Assembly (NCBI RefSeq): GCF_027943255.1
Contig: NC_072895.1
Location: 78,928,001-78,992,000 of the forward strand
Direction: 5' to 3'
DNA from: Anastrepha obliqua
Taxonomy: Eukaryota > Arthropoda > Insecta > Diptera > Tephritidae
DNA: 64,000 nucleotides
The notes below the pieces were generated by a model. The model was not told the DNA's origin. It searched no databases and saw only the letters and a list, made by a program, of their open reading frames with translations. Shown here one piece after another: positions 11,040 through 23,029 of this stretch; within the stretch, counting starts at the first letter, position 1; each line of letters begins with the position of its first letter. The translations under genes and the position numbers were made by a program.

Positions 11040-12620
11040 GTTACACACAATCACAAAATTTGTAACGTTATTTATTATTTTAATGATCGGTGGAATCAGA
11101 GGATGTGCGCGCATAAATATTTGGTTGGGAAAAATGCTCTGCTAGCAAACAGAAATATGTAGCTGGCAATGCTCTACAACTTGCACAGTGGCTTCCAAAC
11201 TATTTCCGCGGAGTGTGTCTTTGCTAATCATAAACTACAACTTTGATTTGGAAGTTTTGGTACAGTACGAAGAAAAACGCTAAAACAGGCGTTTCCACAT
11301 AAATTAATAACATCAAGGTTTCCACATTTTATATATTATTTTATTTATTTTCTTTGTAGAAATGTAACTTAATAATAAGTACATCAACATTCATTCACTT
11401 GAAACTAACGGTATGAGTGTATTTGCAGGTGTGCGGACATGCATGGTTAGCATGGGTCGCCTTGCTTATTTTATGACTGTGTGTGTACGTTTGCTCATTA
11501 ATATTACATTTAACTAGAGATTAAAAAATAAAATTTAAAAGTCATACGCTCGCATGAAGGGCATGGATTCGCTTATAACTGATACAGATGAATTTTTTCT
11601 TTTTGGAAATTTTAAGTTCTTATTATTAATGCTCTACTTAAAAGTAAATAATTAAATTCTAATGATCACATAATTAATGGACATACACTTACTATACATA
11701 CATATACACATGTCTATTTACGATCTATAAGCTAAACGACTTAACTAATTGCAGATTGCGAATGAGTTCCGCACTTTTGCACTTTTACAGAAGACAATTC
11801 TCCAGCGCCACGCTCTCCATTTGCGCTAATAGTTCGACTTGGCCTATTTTAGGATATAAAGCAGGGTTATTTTTACATCGGACGTGAAAATGTGTATGCG
11901 TACGTTACTGGAACCAGTTTCAATTCAGCCGAAGCCCATCAGGTATTTGGGCAGGTACGTGATGGACGAAATGAGGCTATAACTAGACGTTGAGGATGCA
12001 AGAATATTTGTGTGGGAATATTTATTTGAATTTGTTTTTTTATTTACGATAATTTCAAATGTATATAATTCAAGAGTATATATGTATATGTACATTTTTG
12101 TATTCACATTTGTGTTCGTTTTATTTTCAAGCAACCACAAACCCGTTTAAAACGCATTAATTCATCCGATATCGGGTAATTGAATATACTTTTACATCTA
12201 TAAATCGAGTAAACAAAAAAAAACATAGTAGATATGTATAAGCAAAGCATCCTCACCACGCCCCTTAGCGCGTAAATATGTAAAGTGCATCTGGCACCGT
12301 CCACTTCTCAGTGGTTGTGACTTCCTCTGCTGTGTTCTCCTCACTGGAGGGGTGTTTCGTTTTCGTTTTCATTTTCGTTATTGGTGTTATTCGTGCATTT
12401 TGTGTGCCAATTGCCGTTACACAAGCAATAATAGCAGTTCCATATTGTGTGATGTGTCGTGTGTATTTTGTCGGTCCAAACACCATTTGTAGGATATTAA
12501 AGCATTATAATTAATAAGTGAAATGTGTTAATTTTTGCTAAAATATTTCATATTTTTACTTTTTAAATGGACTTTCTTGCGCTACAAAACAGATAAGCTA
12601 CGATTTTGATGAGCAAATAC
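11040..12620. other. No gene recognised
   Basis: About 1.6 kb with no convincing coding sequence. A T/G-rich frame at 12311-12514 lacks any conserved motif and is not called. CATACATATACA repeats occur near 11695-11710. Confidence 0.5.
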
Positions 12621-12624
12621 TTAA

Positions 12625-13365
12625 GGGGTAACACCACTGTAGAAATTTCAAAAAATTGATTTTTTTTTATAAGCTTAAAAAATTCTTTGAACCTTTTAAA
12701 ATACAGAACAAAAAGTTTTATACGTTACCGAAGTTTATTTCATAAATATATTATTTTAAGCTTTTAACAAAGCGTTAGTGACTACTACCTAACGACTTCT
12801 CCAAATTTCCAAACTTTAAACGCGTTTTTCTCAAAACACGTTTTCTGAAATTGGCACGCAGCATAACTCAAACAATTTTAAATATTTTTAATCAGGTTTT
12901 TCACTACGTCTGTATAATAACCTTCTTAAGAGAAGAGCGTAGGGGATTTTCGATAGATTAATTTAAACGATTGTTATAATTATTTAAGTGCCGTTTTTTT
13001 AATCCAAAATAGAGTTTTTTCCTTCAAATGCTTGCTAATTCCACAAAAATAAATATTTTTTAAATCCCCTACGTGTTTCTCTAGCTATTCTTATCTATAT
13101 TAAGAAAAAAAATGTTTCTTTGTTCCAGATTAAAATTTGCGCCCTCTGTGCTGCGTGCCGCGGAGCTCCTTCAAGAGAAACCACATTACAAAAATGTCTC
13201 CAATGCCGCCATTTTGTAAAATTTTTCGATCAAACTTTGTAGTTTTGTATTTTAGTATATAAGTAATAACTTCCCAAATCAGAGTGATTGTTTCCCCTTT
13301 CCTTCTATACAAAAAAATTCTTTAAAAATCGTGTTTATTTTACGCGTGTACAGTGGTGTTACCCC
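12625..13365. mobile_element. TTAA-flanked MITE, 741 bp
   Basis: Both ends abut TTAA (12621-12624, 13366-13369). The ends are inverted repeats: GGGGTAACACCACTGTA on the left, TACAGTGGTGTTACCCC on the right. The TTAA duplication is the hallmark of piggyBac-type transposition, although the terminal bases are not the classical CCC. The interior has no transposase and is rich in A and T runs. A core phrase CTTTAAACGCGTTTTTCTC near 12814-12832 recurs, slightly changed, in the TTAA element at 42587. A lone end of this family lies at 10471, where the sequence is TTAAGGGGGAACACCACTG. Confidence 0.82.
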
Positions 13366-13369
13366 TTAA

Positions 13370-13866
13370 GGTGTAGATGATGGAGGAAATGTTATAAATT
13401 AGTTACTACATGAGCTGATTATTGCATAATCTATATGTACGTATGTATGTAGGTACTTAAGCATTCGTTCAATTTATTACATTGGAAATAGCTGCATATG
13501 TCGAAGTAACTGCTGAAACACTATAAAATAATCAAAGATCGAGAGTTGCAAATAATATTGTATATGTGTACATGTGTATGTGTACGTATATATGTACAGT
13601 GAAGAAAGACAAGCATTGGTTAGTGGCAGACTGAGAACACAAGCCAAAGTTTTTTGAAAGGTTTCCTAAGTGACAGATAAGCAGAGTTAGTATGAATATT
13701 CAAAAACGAGTACGACTACTTGGATGTATTCTAGAAACATAAAATTTTACTTGTTTGCCAATATCTAAAACTCTTTTTCCAATACACAAACGTTTAAGAG
13801 CCAATCCCAATTACAAAAAACTGACATCAGACGCAACAATTTTCGATTCTTGAAAAAGTTGTGTGT
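13370..13866. other. Downstream flank and putative 3' UTR of Asm
   Basis: Non-coding. On the minus strand, downstream of the Asm stop codon, the first canonical polyadenylation hexamer AATAAA that I see is at 13478-13473, which would give a 3' UTR of about 390 nt. This is inference from the hexamer alone. Confidence 0.4.
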
Positions 13867-16800
13867 TCACACAAATATATGTACGTACGAGCTTGTTAAA
13901 CCACGATACAGCCATGACTTCCATGATTTCGACGACCCGTCATCGACCTTCGCCTCGACGTCTTGGCAAAAGTGCCGTCGGTCATGCGAACGCCCACTCT
14001 TGCAATCGCACAACATTCGTTTCCGGCATTCCGCATCGCAAACCGGCCGTATAGGTGAGTTTTTCCAGTAATTTCTGCAAAGTATCAGAAGATATTGGAA
14101 TGGCAAAAATGTAAATATTCTAAAATAAATATCAAATGCAAGTTTCGCTGCGGTCCTAGTTATAATTTTTAAGTGTTTATCCTTAGATCATTGGCTTAAA
14201 ATTTACGTCAAACATCTCAAATCTTTCATCTCAAGGAGATATCAACTTATTACAAAATATATGTACTAGGCCGGGTCGATTTGTGGGGAGGCAAAAAAAT
14301 CGCCCATTGCTCTGTGAAAATCATATTCTAGGGATCAAAATAAGAAACTTTGCCGAAGGAACCATACCTCTAAAACGAGTTCTGATGTCCTCCAATTTGG
14401 GTCGAACTTTTTAGTTTCTTTTCTCATGTAAAGGCCAAAAATGGTGATATTTTGAAATGATTGTATGGGGAACCCTCCAGGGGGTGTGCCACTGGCATGG
14501 GTGGATCGGCCGTCCAAAGTTGTGGGGGTCGTTCACACATTTGGACTCGATTGGAGCACTCTAAATGGGTCAAAGTGGGATTTTTCGTTCGACCCAAATG
14601 GGAGGACATCAGAATTCGTTTTAGAGGTATGGTTTCTTCGGAAAAGTTTCTTATTTTGATCCCCAGAATACGATTTTCACAGAGCAATAGGCGATTTTTA
14701 AATCGACCCGCCCTAATATGTATTTGATGTCAAATTTCCATTGCGTGAGCAGTGGAGCAATCCCGAGTGCATTCAAGGAAGTTTGACAGATATTTGCTTT
14801 ATCGATGGGCCCAAGAATGAAATGGGTTCTGGAGCCGGATGGCACTTAAACGATGGTAATAAGTATCGTTACGCTATGGGAGGAATGGCAACTGTTTTCC
14901 AAACGAAAACTGAAAGTAGCAGAATGGATAATTAGAGGAGAGGGAACGGTAAACAGATTGGAGTCATTAGTGACAGTCAGACTGCAGCCTGGAGAACGCA
15001 AAGCAAACCTTAAAGATTGTTCGAGAATGTAATTAATTCTGTAACTAGACAAGCTTGTATCAAGACACTGCGGTGTTCAAGGAAATGAAATTGCCGATGA
15101 ATTTGGCCAACTGTGGATCAGCGGTAACCCCACAGGGATGCGCCAGCCAATAATCGGAATCAGTTCTGCAGGAATCATGATAAACGATATGTATATAAAG
15201 AGGATTGAACGATTATGTATATAAAGAGGGTTGGCCCGGTCAAGAACGCTGCAGAACTGCCAAGTGTTTTGTGACAAGCCCGAACAGAAAACTGTCGAAG
15301 TTTCTTCTAAAAAGACGTTCGATTGATGGTCGGTATTATTACAGGACACAATCCATGGGTTCAGCATATGACCACCATTGGAATCATTAAAGACCCGATT
15401 TACCTGTTTTGCTTAGCAAGGCTCTAGCCTGCATTTTTGGTTCCGATGTCATGAGAACGAGTAAAATTCGTTCTCTCAAAATGGAGGATATGTTTAAATT
15501 TACCACACAGGTCTAGCTACTTCTATATCTCTATTCTAATCCTATTCTTTTGCTTCTGTTACTTCTCTCCTTTCCTCCTTAACAATTTACCCTTTCAAGC
15601 TACAATCGGTTTTTTAACTTGAGTGTTTTAGGAATTACCAAATGTCTCGGTGCTTTTTGGCTCGACTTTCCAAATTTCAATTTGAATTAGAAATTTAGAA
15701 TCAAATAGAAATAAATTAGCTAATTTCATCAAGAATGACAGCATACAATATTGCGCCATTAAGTGGAAAGAAAGCGGAATTGTAGAAGTGTGCCTACTGG
15801 ACATGAACAGGATTATGCCTCAATCGATATATAATTAAAGAATAATGTGGTTTTGAGTGTCATATCGGCTTGATTATGAAGAACTTAGGTTCGAACACTC
15901 CTTCTGATATTAGCCATCTTTATAGCAAACCTGGCATGTCATTTCCAGCACAAAAAAAGAAAGAAACTATTATTTTCAAAAAAAACTATATATAACTGTA
16001 GTTCATGGTAGCTGGAAGCCAGTTCCGAGCCAAATAGTAAGAAATCTCTTTATCTTTAGTGATAATCATGTTGCAAAAAGAGTTTTGGTGCTCTCATTGA
16101 CATGTGCTGCTCTCCGCCGCCGAATTCGGCAGGAAATGGTTAAAACCTTAAAAAACAAAGAACACTCCGCTTAGATCCCAGGCTAAGGAACTATAATGTT
16201 TTCTGTAAAATAATTCATTCATGTGCAATGTGCCATAAGCCACTCAGAGCATGTGCATCTAAAGCTGGAGAAAAATGGAACCAACGCACGGCGCATTGAA
16301 TCTTCACATAAACGTGACCGAAATGAGATCGGAAACAATAACACACCATATGCCTTTACGAATGAGAGATCGACTGTCGTCACTCGGTATCCGTTTTGCT
16401 TAAAAGCAAGTTTGAAAATTTAGAGGCAATTTCACTTAGATTAAATCAGGTGGCGAGTCTTTTTTAGAATAGCTTGTTGAGATTTAAGTGAGCCTAAGTT
16501 TGCCACTACTTTTAGCGCCTTATACTTCTACCGCCAACCTATCTAGTATTTGTAGTGACGTTATTTGGTTGACCTATTCTGTCAAGAAGACTAGTCACAA
16601 ATCTATCACAAAGTAGAAGCAAGATAATCACCTGTCAAACTTACTTATAATACAAATCAAACAATTCTTGATTATTCGCCATCTCGTCAATTAAATTGCT
16701 CCAGTCCAACGGCCGGAGTGCCTTCATATTATACGTCGCACGTGTGGTATACAATTTATACCATATAGGATAATCGTACAGGTTTGCTTCCTTCAAATTC

Positions 16801-18740
16801 ATGATCCATGACTCGTGATCTATTACCAGACGAGTGGTAGTGTCATGATCACCATCCACATAGTAGATGCGATAACCCGGATTCAGGTCATAGTAAGGAG
16901 AAACCGATGGCCCAATATACGCGATACTAGTGGGATGGCCTATAAGAGGAAATATATTAGATTCCCAAAGTGGTAGAAAAAACATTTTACTCACTGAGGT
17001 CATGTGGATCGTAGAACATTTCAAATTCATCAAAGTGGGTGTGTCCATAGAACTGAGCGGTAATAGTGCTCTCGTATCGTGAAATGATGCGATAGAAGTT
17101 GCGCGACCATACCTTCAAACAATCTGGATGACCTGGTGGTATGTGACCTATCACATGCACTTTTTCGTTTGAGAACTCAGCACTTTGTAGCTCATAAATG
17201 AACCATTGCAGTTCGGTTGCAGGATCTGTGGAGTTTAGTAGCAGCCACCTGGAAAAGAGTGAAGTGAATAAGCAATTAAAGCAAACCGGAAACGAGTAAA
17301 TTCCTATTAGCACTCACCAATTCTTATTATTGCAATAATTCATATTGAGAGAAATAATACGGAAACCAGGTCGTACCAGCACTGAATAGAAAGCGCCACG
17401 TCGCACAGTATGAGAAACGCTCTGCGGCAGCCATCGACGCCATTGCACATCCAACTCGTCATATAGCCACGATATGGAGATATCCACTTGGTTCACATAT
17501 GGTGGCGGAAAACTATTCACCGGCGCACTTTCGTGATTGCCCAACGCTGGAAAGATAGGCACACCAGGAAACTTCTCAGTCATTTGACGCACTGTTTCTT
17601 TAATGATTTCCAAATTCTCTTCTTTGGTTTGATTCCAAACATCGTGTGGTGGCAGATCACCCGTCCACAGTATGTAATCAATGTCCTTGTGCGTATCCGC
17701 AATGTGTTCCAACAAGTTGTCCACCGTGCGTTTCGGAGTATCACATTTACGGTAATCACCCCATTTGCCAGCCGCATCGTTTGGATTGGACGGTCGACCA
17801 CTACTCAGGCGACAACATAATGGCTCGTTGCAATTGGCATTAGAGCCTTCAACATAATGGGGATCGTAATGGGTGTCTGAGATGTGTAGCACCTTGAAGA
17901 ACGGGGCCGCTTCCTTTGGCATGTCCAACTCTGTGACTAGTGGTTTTGGTACCGGTGGAAATATCACCTCCCACTCGTGGTATGGATTGTATACGTCACC
18001 GCAAGCATCTCCTATCACAAAACTGCAAATCTCATCAGGCCCAAGATTGACACGCTGCAGAACGTAAATCACTTCACTGCCGAAAAGTGTGGAGACGCCT
18101 TCACAAACACGTGAACTTTGTATATTGAGATTAACACAAAACTCATAAATCAATTTGATAATCTCCGTTTCCGTCTTGCCAGCACGGATGTAGTGCTGTA
18201 AGAGGCCAGCACCAGCCTTACATGCGGTGCAAGACACTTTTGACATTACGCTATTCTCGATCTCGAATGCCACTTGCTTAAGGTTGAAAAGTTTCAGCGC
18301 CTTGTCGACGAAGGGCGGGAAATTGAGTCCATCCGGAGTGGTGTCATACCAAAGCATGCGAGCCATTGTGTCATTGCGCTTGAGCTGTCGCAATCGCTCC
18401 AAGAACACCTCATCGCTCGGACCCGGGTCAGGGTTGGTGCGGTTAGGGAACTTTTGCAGTTCTACATGTGGTGTAATGCTTCGTGGTGCCAAATGTATTT
18501 CCCAGTTGTCTTCTGGCAGAGTCCAATTGATTACCTTACGGTTTGTGTTGAAGACAAAGGGAAAGCCTACATTCAAAGAAATTAAAATAAATATCAGTTT
18601 CAATCACTAAATAAATATTTAAACTTCTGCTTTACTCCTTTCTAGAGATAGTTACCTTGTGCCACGTGCGTGAGACTCACACTCACCAATATGACCGAGA
18701 TGAGGACACGCCATCGGGAAGCGTGCCAGCGTTGTGTCAT
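13867..18740 (-). CDS. Asm: Acid sphingomyelinase (sphingomyelin phosphodiesterase), five coding exons
   Basis: Cleaves sphingomyelin to ceramide and phosphocholine in lysosomes or after secretion. Coding exons on the minus strand are 18740-18656, 18566-17318, 17248-16995, 16939-16645 and 14074-13867. All introns are GT-AG, and the sum is 2091 nt, or 696 residues plus stop. Residues 1-28 ([10 protein letters not shown] start, then [12 protein letters not shown]) form a signal peptide. A saposin-B domain follows, with six Cys at about 141, 144, 172, 183, 209 and 217. The metallophosphoesterase domain shows SDTHYDPHY (D259, H261), WTGDLPPHD (D332), [14 protein letters not shown] (N372, H373), GHIPPGH (H480) and [11 protein letters not shown] (H514, H516). 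All seven expected zinc ligands are present. The C-terminal exon is cysteine-rich ([24 protein letters not shown]) and lies 2.6 kb from its neighbour. Family length (about 630-700) fits. The gene appears intact; the mature 5' end is not defined. Confidence 0.95.
14267..14715. mobile_element. hAT-like palindromic MITE, copy 2 (inside Asm intron 4)
   Basis: Reverse orientation relative to the copy at 5281: it opens with TAGGCCGGGTCGATTTG and closes with AATCGACCCGCCCTA. The flanking octamers are ATATGTAC (left) and ATATGTAT (right), matching at 7 of 8 positions. This fits a slightly decayed target duplication and the same target preference as copy 1. Confidence 0.85.
14745..15510 (+). mobile_element. 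RNase H-bearing LINE tail, antisense to Asm
   Basis: Plus-strand remnant of a LINE ORF2 C-terminus. Recognisable in several phases are [15 protein letters not shown] (RNase H start, with P where the usual S is expected), [21 protein letters not shown], a [12 protein letters not shown] stretch near 15080, [15 protein letters not shown] near 15350, and a short cysteine segment (PICLFCLARL) near 15395. Stops and frame changes occur throughout. It is different from the 20262/29242 LINE family. Confidence 0.8.
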
Positions 18741-19735
18741 ATTGAAAGAACTTTTCTGACTAAAGCGACTAGGCCAAGTTTTCGCACCAATCTGCCGCTA
18801 ATCTCAAACAAAATTTCAAGGAACTAATTGTTCTATAACGCTGCGTATGTGCGACCTGTAATACGGAGAAACAGAAATAGATCTCTGTTAAAGGGAATTC
18901 GTTTTAATAATAAATAAAATTTTAATATTTTTAGAACTGATAACTTTACAGCAAAGCAAAAATTTATAAAAATGTAGTTTTGCCGCTCATTCAATGTAAT
19001 TACGAAAGTTTAATTGAAAACGCGAAGCAAAGAGCAATTAAAGTTCAAACGAAACTTGCTAAAGCAAGAAGAAGAAGAAGAAGATAATATACATACATAC
19101 ATACGTACATAAAACTAATCAAGCACCAAACGGGTGTTGAGTGCCGTTACACTTGAAAATCAGTTGCAGTTATTACTCAAGCAACGACGCTTCGCCTTTC
19201 TTCTAACCTCTTCCTTCCTATCTGCACTCGAGCCACGCTATTGCATAAGCCATCTAAACTATTGGGCTACTACTTATACTCGTACATAGTAGTTTCTGCC
19301 CCGTCATCAATTGTAGTTGACCAGGCAACGGAAGAGGCAGATAAACAGCGATTATGCACCAGATAAGCGGCGATGCCACCTCAGCTGCTGGAGCGAAGAT
19401 GCTAAGGTGAGATTTCCCTAAAGTTTCGGAATATTTTCCAAACTACTTTTTGAGCTGCTTGTCAGCAATGAATTGCATAATTCTGGTGGCAAGCGAAAAG
19501 TACTTAAACGGTAAAAATTTATTTGAGAATAGTTGACCTGAATAAAATGGTTGGTTGTGTAAACTTTGTGGGTGTGAAAAGTTGTTTTGAAGGCAAATAA
19601 TGTTTTTTGAAGAATATTGAGTTGTGTATTTACGTGTGCTTTGATTTGAATATCTTATGTGACATAACCAATTTTTTAATTTGTGAAAGCACCGCAACTT
19701 TTTGTGGTGAGGCATCCCAATGAGCATATATAGGG
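18741..19735. other. Upstream region of Asm
   Basis: Non-coding sequence expected to hold the Asm promoter and 5' UTR (minus strand). I could not identify a TATA box or initiator with confidence. An (AAG)n tract lies at about 19068-19085, followed by a CATA repeat (19092-19110). Confidence 0.4.
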
Positions 19736-19827
19736 TGTTTTTTGTTTAAGTGTTTAAGAACTTAAAATGATAACACTAAACAGAATAATTCTTGGAATGA
19801 AGTTCTTTTTATTATAAGCATTTTTTG

Positions 19828-20150
19828 GCCGCCGTAGCCGAATGGGTTTGTGTGTGAGTACCATTCGGAATTCAGAGAGAGAACGTAGGTTCGAATCTTG
19901 GTGAAACACCAAAATTAAAAGAAAAAGAAAAACATTTTTCTAATAGCGGTCGCCCCTCGGCAGGCAATGGCAAACCTCCGAGTGTATTTCTGCCATGAAA
20001 AAGCTCCTCATAAAAAATATCTGCCGTTCGGAGTCGGCTTGAAACTGTAGGTCCCTCCATTTGTGGAACAACATCAAGACGCACGCCACAAATAGGAGGA
20101 GGAGCTCGGCCAAACACCCAAAAATGGTGTACGCGCCAATTATTTATTTT
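19828..20150 (+). repeat. tRNA-Ser-like SINE, copy S1
   Basis: The 5' head is tRNA-like: GCCGCCGTAGCCGAATGGG includes an RNA polymerase III A box (TAGCCGAATGGG), and GGTTCGAATCTTGG near 19890 is the B box. The spacing and the extra arm between the boxes resemble a class II tRNA such as tRNA-Ser. The ~200-bp body is conserved in all copies (phrases GGTCGCCCCTCGGCAGGCAA, GTTCGGAGTCGGCTTGAAAC, TTTGTGGAACAACATCAAGA). The 3' tail reads CTCGGCCA, a short hairpin (ACACC...GGTGT), then CGCGCCAATTA and an AT-rich end. The flank ATTTTTTG appears on both sides and may be the target duplication. It is inserted into a mariner. Confidence 0.9.
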
Positions 20151-20261
20151 TTTTTATTTTTATTTTTTGTTTTTTGAAAATGATATCCGGAATGTCCGCA
20201 GCGGCTAGGAGTCGATTGTTAAGCGCGATGTATGGCAAGTAATGCCGTCTTGTTGGAACTC

Positions 20262-21489
20262 TTTTTTGTTTTTTTTTTTTTTTTTTTTTGTCGGGACAAC
20301 TAGCAAGTGCAGCACTCAGACATTAATTGAGTCCATTGTACTACACTTGGATTCCCTTTTAATTTTCTTTAAATCTACCCGATCTCCTAAGAAATCTGAG
20401 AAGATCTTGTGGTGCCAAGGAGCCAAGATGGTCGCTTCTTAACACATCAGTGCCAAAGACCTCAAACCTGATTCGGGCGAAGGCGGGGCAGACACACAGG
20501 AAGTGGTCCGCCGTCTTATCCTCCTCTTCACAAGCTGGGCAGAGTACACTGTCTGAGATGCCCAACCTTTCCATGTGCTTCGCCCACAGAAAGTGGCCCG
20601 TCATCAGTCCAACCAGCCGTCTGCACTCCCCTCTGCTTAATGACAGAAGGGTTTGCGACAGTCGATCGGACATGACAGGTAACATCAGTTTTGTCCATCT
20701 GCAGCCTCTCTCAGCCTGCCAAGCTCGCTTGTGGGTAGTAGTTACCCATTTGCTAACCGTGGCCGTGATGGCCGCAGAGGGGAGTGGCAAAGTGGGCTCT
20801 GGGCCAAAGAAGTTGGCTTCAGAGCCCATCTTAGCTAAGGAGTCAGAGGTCTCGTTACCCGCGATACCCACGTGTCCCGGGACCCATGTTAGCATCAGGC
20901 TATTATGTCTACCGACATAGTTCAGCCTGGATTTACAGGACTTCACTACCCCTGATGTGGTTTGAGGGCTGTCTAAGGCCATAAGCGCTGCTTGGCGCTC
21001 GCTGCAGACACATATAGATCTGCCTCTCCATCGTTTTTCCACAACAAAGTTCATCGCTTCTTGAACTGCATACACCTCCGCTTGAAACACAGATGCATGC
21101 ATTCCAAGAGCAAAGTGCAGTTTTGTCCCGCTGGATTCCACGTAGACCCCAGAGCCGGAGCCATGCTCGGTCCTGGAGCCATCCGTAAAAATGCGAAAAC
21201 AGTGTTTGCCGGGCTCATTTTCTGAGTCTCCCCACAACTGAGCCTCTGGTAGCACTACACTGTATCTCTTTTCAAGTACGACTCTTGATGGCATTGAGTC
21301 AAGGGGCATGGAGAGAATCGTTGGATCGATATCCATGCCTTCTCTGTGTTCCAATGCCGGACAAGGGCCGTACCAGTTCCCACTGTGTTTCAGTCTGCAG
21401 ATGGCCTTCAAGGCCTCTCCTCGGATGAAAGCATCAAGTGGTGGTAAACCAATCAGAGCATCTAGTGCCGGGCCTGAAGTAGTCGGAAA
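20262..21489 (-). mobile_element. 5'-truncated RNase H LINE with poly(A) and 12-bp target duplication
   Basis: A recent-looking insertion. A 12-bp duplication GAGTTCCAACAA (minus-strand sense) flanks it at 21490-21501 and 20250-20261. The poly(A), with one interruption, is at 20289-20262. The open frame runs about 370 residues from the 5' truncation to its stop at 20359. It begins FPTTSGPALDALIGLPPLDA, then has RNase H motifs FTDGSRTEHGSGSGVY, FQAEVYAVQEAM, CSERQAALMAL and TWVPGHVGIAGNETSDSLAK, and ends in a zinc-like tail CPACEEEDKTADHFLCVC. The third catalytic Asp of RNase H appears as Glu (SER where copy 29242 has SDS). Reading upstream continues into mariner codons, so the longer open frame there is a fusion artefact. 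The second copy is at 29242. Confidence 0.93.
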
Positions 21490-21790
21490 TTGTTGGAACT
21501 CAATAGCATGCCTCAATAGCGCTCGCCATTCATCTTAACGGCAGCTTCTCCTCCCCGAAAGAAATTAGGGCCGATGATTCCGTCAGTGCACTATGAACTT
21601 CGAGAATAGATTTTTTTTTTTTCAAAGTAAATTGCCGCAATTTCGAAGCATTGTTCTGGCGTTAAACGATTCATGACGACTTGCCAAAGCGTACTGAACA
21701 GAAATGTCAACACCGTTTGCCATTATCAGCTGTCAAATTATAATTATTGATATCGATACTTCCCATGCAGCCTATATTAGATGCGGTTTT

Positions 21791-23029
21791 TTGCTAAAGT
21801 ATTTAAGATCCTCCCTCGGACAGCTGAATATGAAAATAATACGGGAAAAATTAAATAAGATGGATAAAACTGAATGAGCTACACCGGAAACTGCGGTTTA
21901 AAATAAACTTCTACTATAGGTATAAGCCCTTCTTGTAGAAGAAAAAAAATATAGCTAACTACTCAGTTTTTTAATACAACTAACCCGAAAGTTATATTAC
22001 TTACATGGCCTATAGTTACTATTTGACAATTTTTTTACATATTTTCAAATTTGTTTGCTAGGATTTTCCAGATAGTAATAAAAAGATAGGTAATTTAATG
22101 TTGATTTTAAAAAAGTAAAACGGTGTCAAACCGTACCACAATTGAACTAGTAAATTGGGTTTAAGTAATGCCATGTTGAGTTGAGCTCAGGTTGGACACA
22201 CTTTAAGGTTTGCCGAAATTTTTAGGATATTCAAACTTACTGATTTCTCCAAGAAAAAGCGAACACTTTGCAACTTAACGCGTTGCACGTACCGATAGAT
22301 AGGAAATCGGCATTTTAGCTGTCCACATCGTGCAATCGTTACTCTTGTTTTTACACTTCAGCACTTTTGAACATTTCTTTGTCATCAGTGCCTTACAGAG
22401 TAGGTTTACTTTTTCGATTAATACTATATACCCATCCCTATAGAGTTTTGGTTTCAGAATCCCCAGCTGGATGCAATCGCTTAAATATCTGTCCTCGAGC
22501 CACTGTACATCCAGCTTTCCAAAATGGTATAACTCTTTAAAATCACGAAAAATTGAAGGTTCAGCGGGGCTTGCAAAGTTTAGTGTCCCTCACAAGCACA
22601 ACATCTGCTATTGCACTGAGAATCGGTTAATACAACCTTTGACTACCGAGCCGAGTCTAGTACTGACATACATACTTCAGCTTTTTTGAAGGATATGCTT
22701 CTTAATTAAAATATGCATCTATTCGAAAAGTATAAGGCTTTGCTCGAAAATATTAAGAATACGGTCAATAGTCGACATGCAACTTCAGCGCATGGTTTTA
22801 TAGAAATGGGCATAAGCCAGTCGTTTGGACCATATTTTCTGCTAAAACTAAGACATGTAATATAATGTGGGCGGATATTCTATCTATGAGCGGTCGATTA
22901 TACAGTGGTGGTGGTTCTTTTTCGCGGTACGAAATTAATCGCTTAACGTTTTAACAATATTGGGAAATATTCTAAATTTATTTTAAAAGTCAATGCTATG
23001 TAGCTCAAGTAGTCCGTTTATTGATAATA
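21791..23029. other. No gene recognised
   Basis: AT-rich. A 72-codon frame at 22471-22689 has no conserved motif and is not called. No RNA gene was seen. Confidence 0.45.

Larger units (their letters stand above)
14075..16644 (-). other. Asm intron 4, loaded with transposons
   Basis: The donor GTAAGT follows exon 4 at 16644-16639, and the acceptor TTTGCAG precedes exon 5 at 14075. This 2570-nt intron is much longer than the other three (all under 100 nt). It contains a hAT-like palindrome (14267-14715) and a plus-strand LINE tail (about 14745-15510). The interval 15520-16640 shows no recognisable feature. The phase is kept across the intron (AA + A makes Lys), so splicing restores the frame. 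Confidence 0.88.
19736..21790 (-). mobile_element. Mariner split by a SINE and a LINE
   Basis: A minus-strand, internally deleted mariner in three pieces. The 5' piece (about 21790-21490) has the transposase start MNRLTPEQCFEIAAIYFEKK near 21673. It jumps to GIIGPNFFRGGEAAVKMNGERY near 21590-21525. The middle piece (about 20261-20178) reads FQQDGITCHTSRLTIDS, the region of the second catalytic Asp. The 3' end (19828-19736) carries a terminus AGGGTGTTTTTTG. The pieces are separated by a LINE (20262-21489) and a SINE (19828 to about 20150). The same terminus and the 5' phrase ATCGATATC...GGGAAG-type sequence recur in the copy at 38582-38790. The transposase is dead. Confidence 0.78.

Noticed and set aside
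12311..12514. 67-codon frame rich in Val and Phe
   Set aside because: T/G-rich low-complexity composition with no motif and no conserved partner.
13850..14071. A plus-strand GC-rich frame followed by GTGAGT that looked like a first coding exon
   Set aside because: The minus strand encodes the last Asm exon exactly here ([24 protein letters not shown]), with an acceptor at 14075 and phase agreement with exon 4. The plus frame is its shadow.
17488..18610. Several plus-strand frames of 64-127 codons across 17.5-18.6 kb
   Set aside because: They are antisense shadows of the Asm coding exon 2.
19828..19910. A possible functional tRNA gene
   Set aside because: The boxes and class II shape are tRNA-like, but the acceptor stem does not close and the sequence continues into a repeated SINE body.
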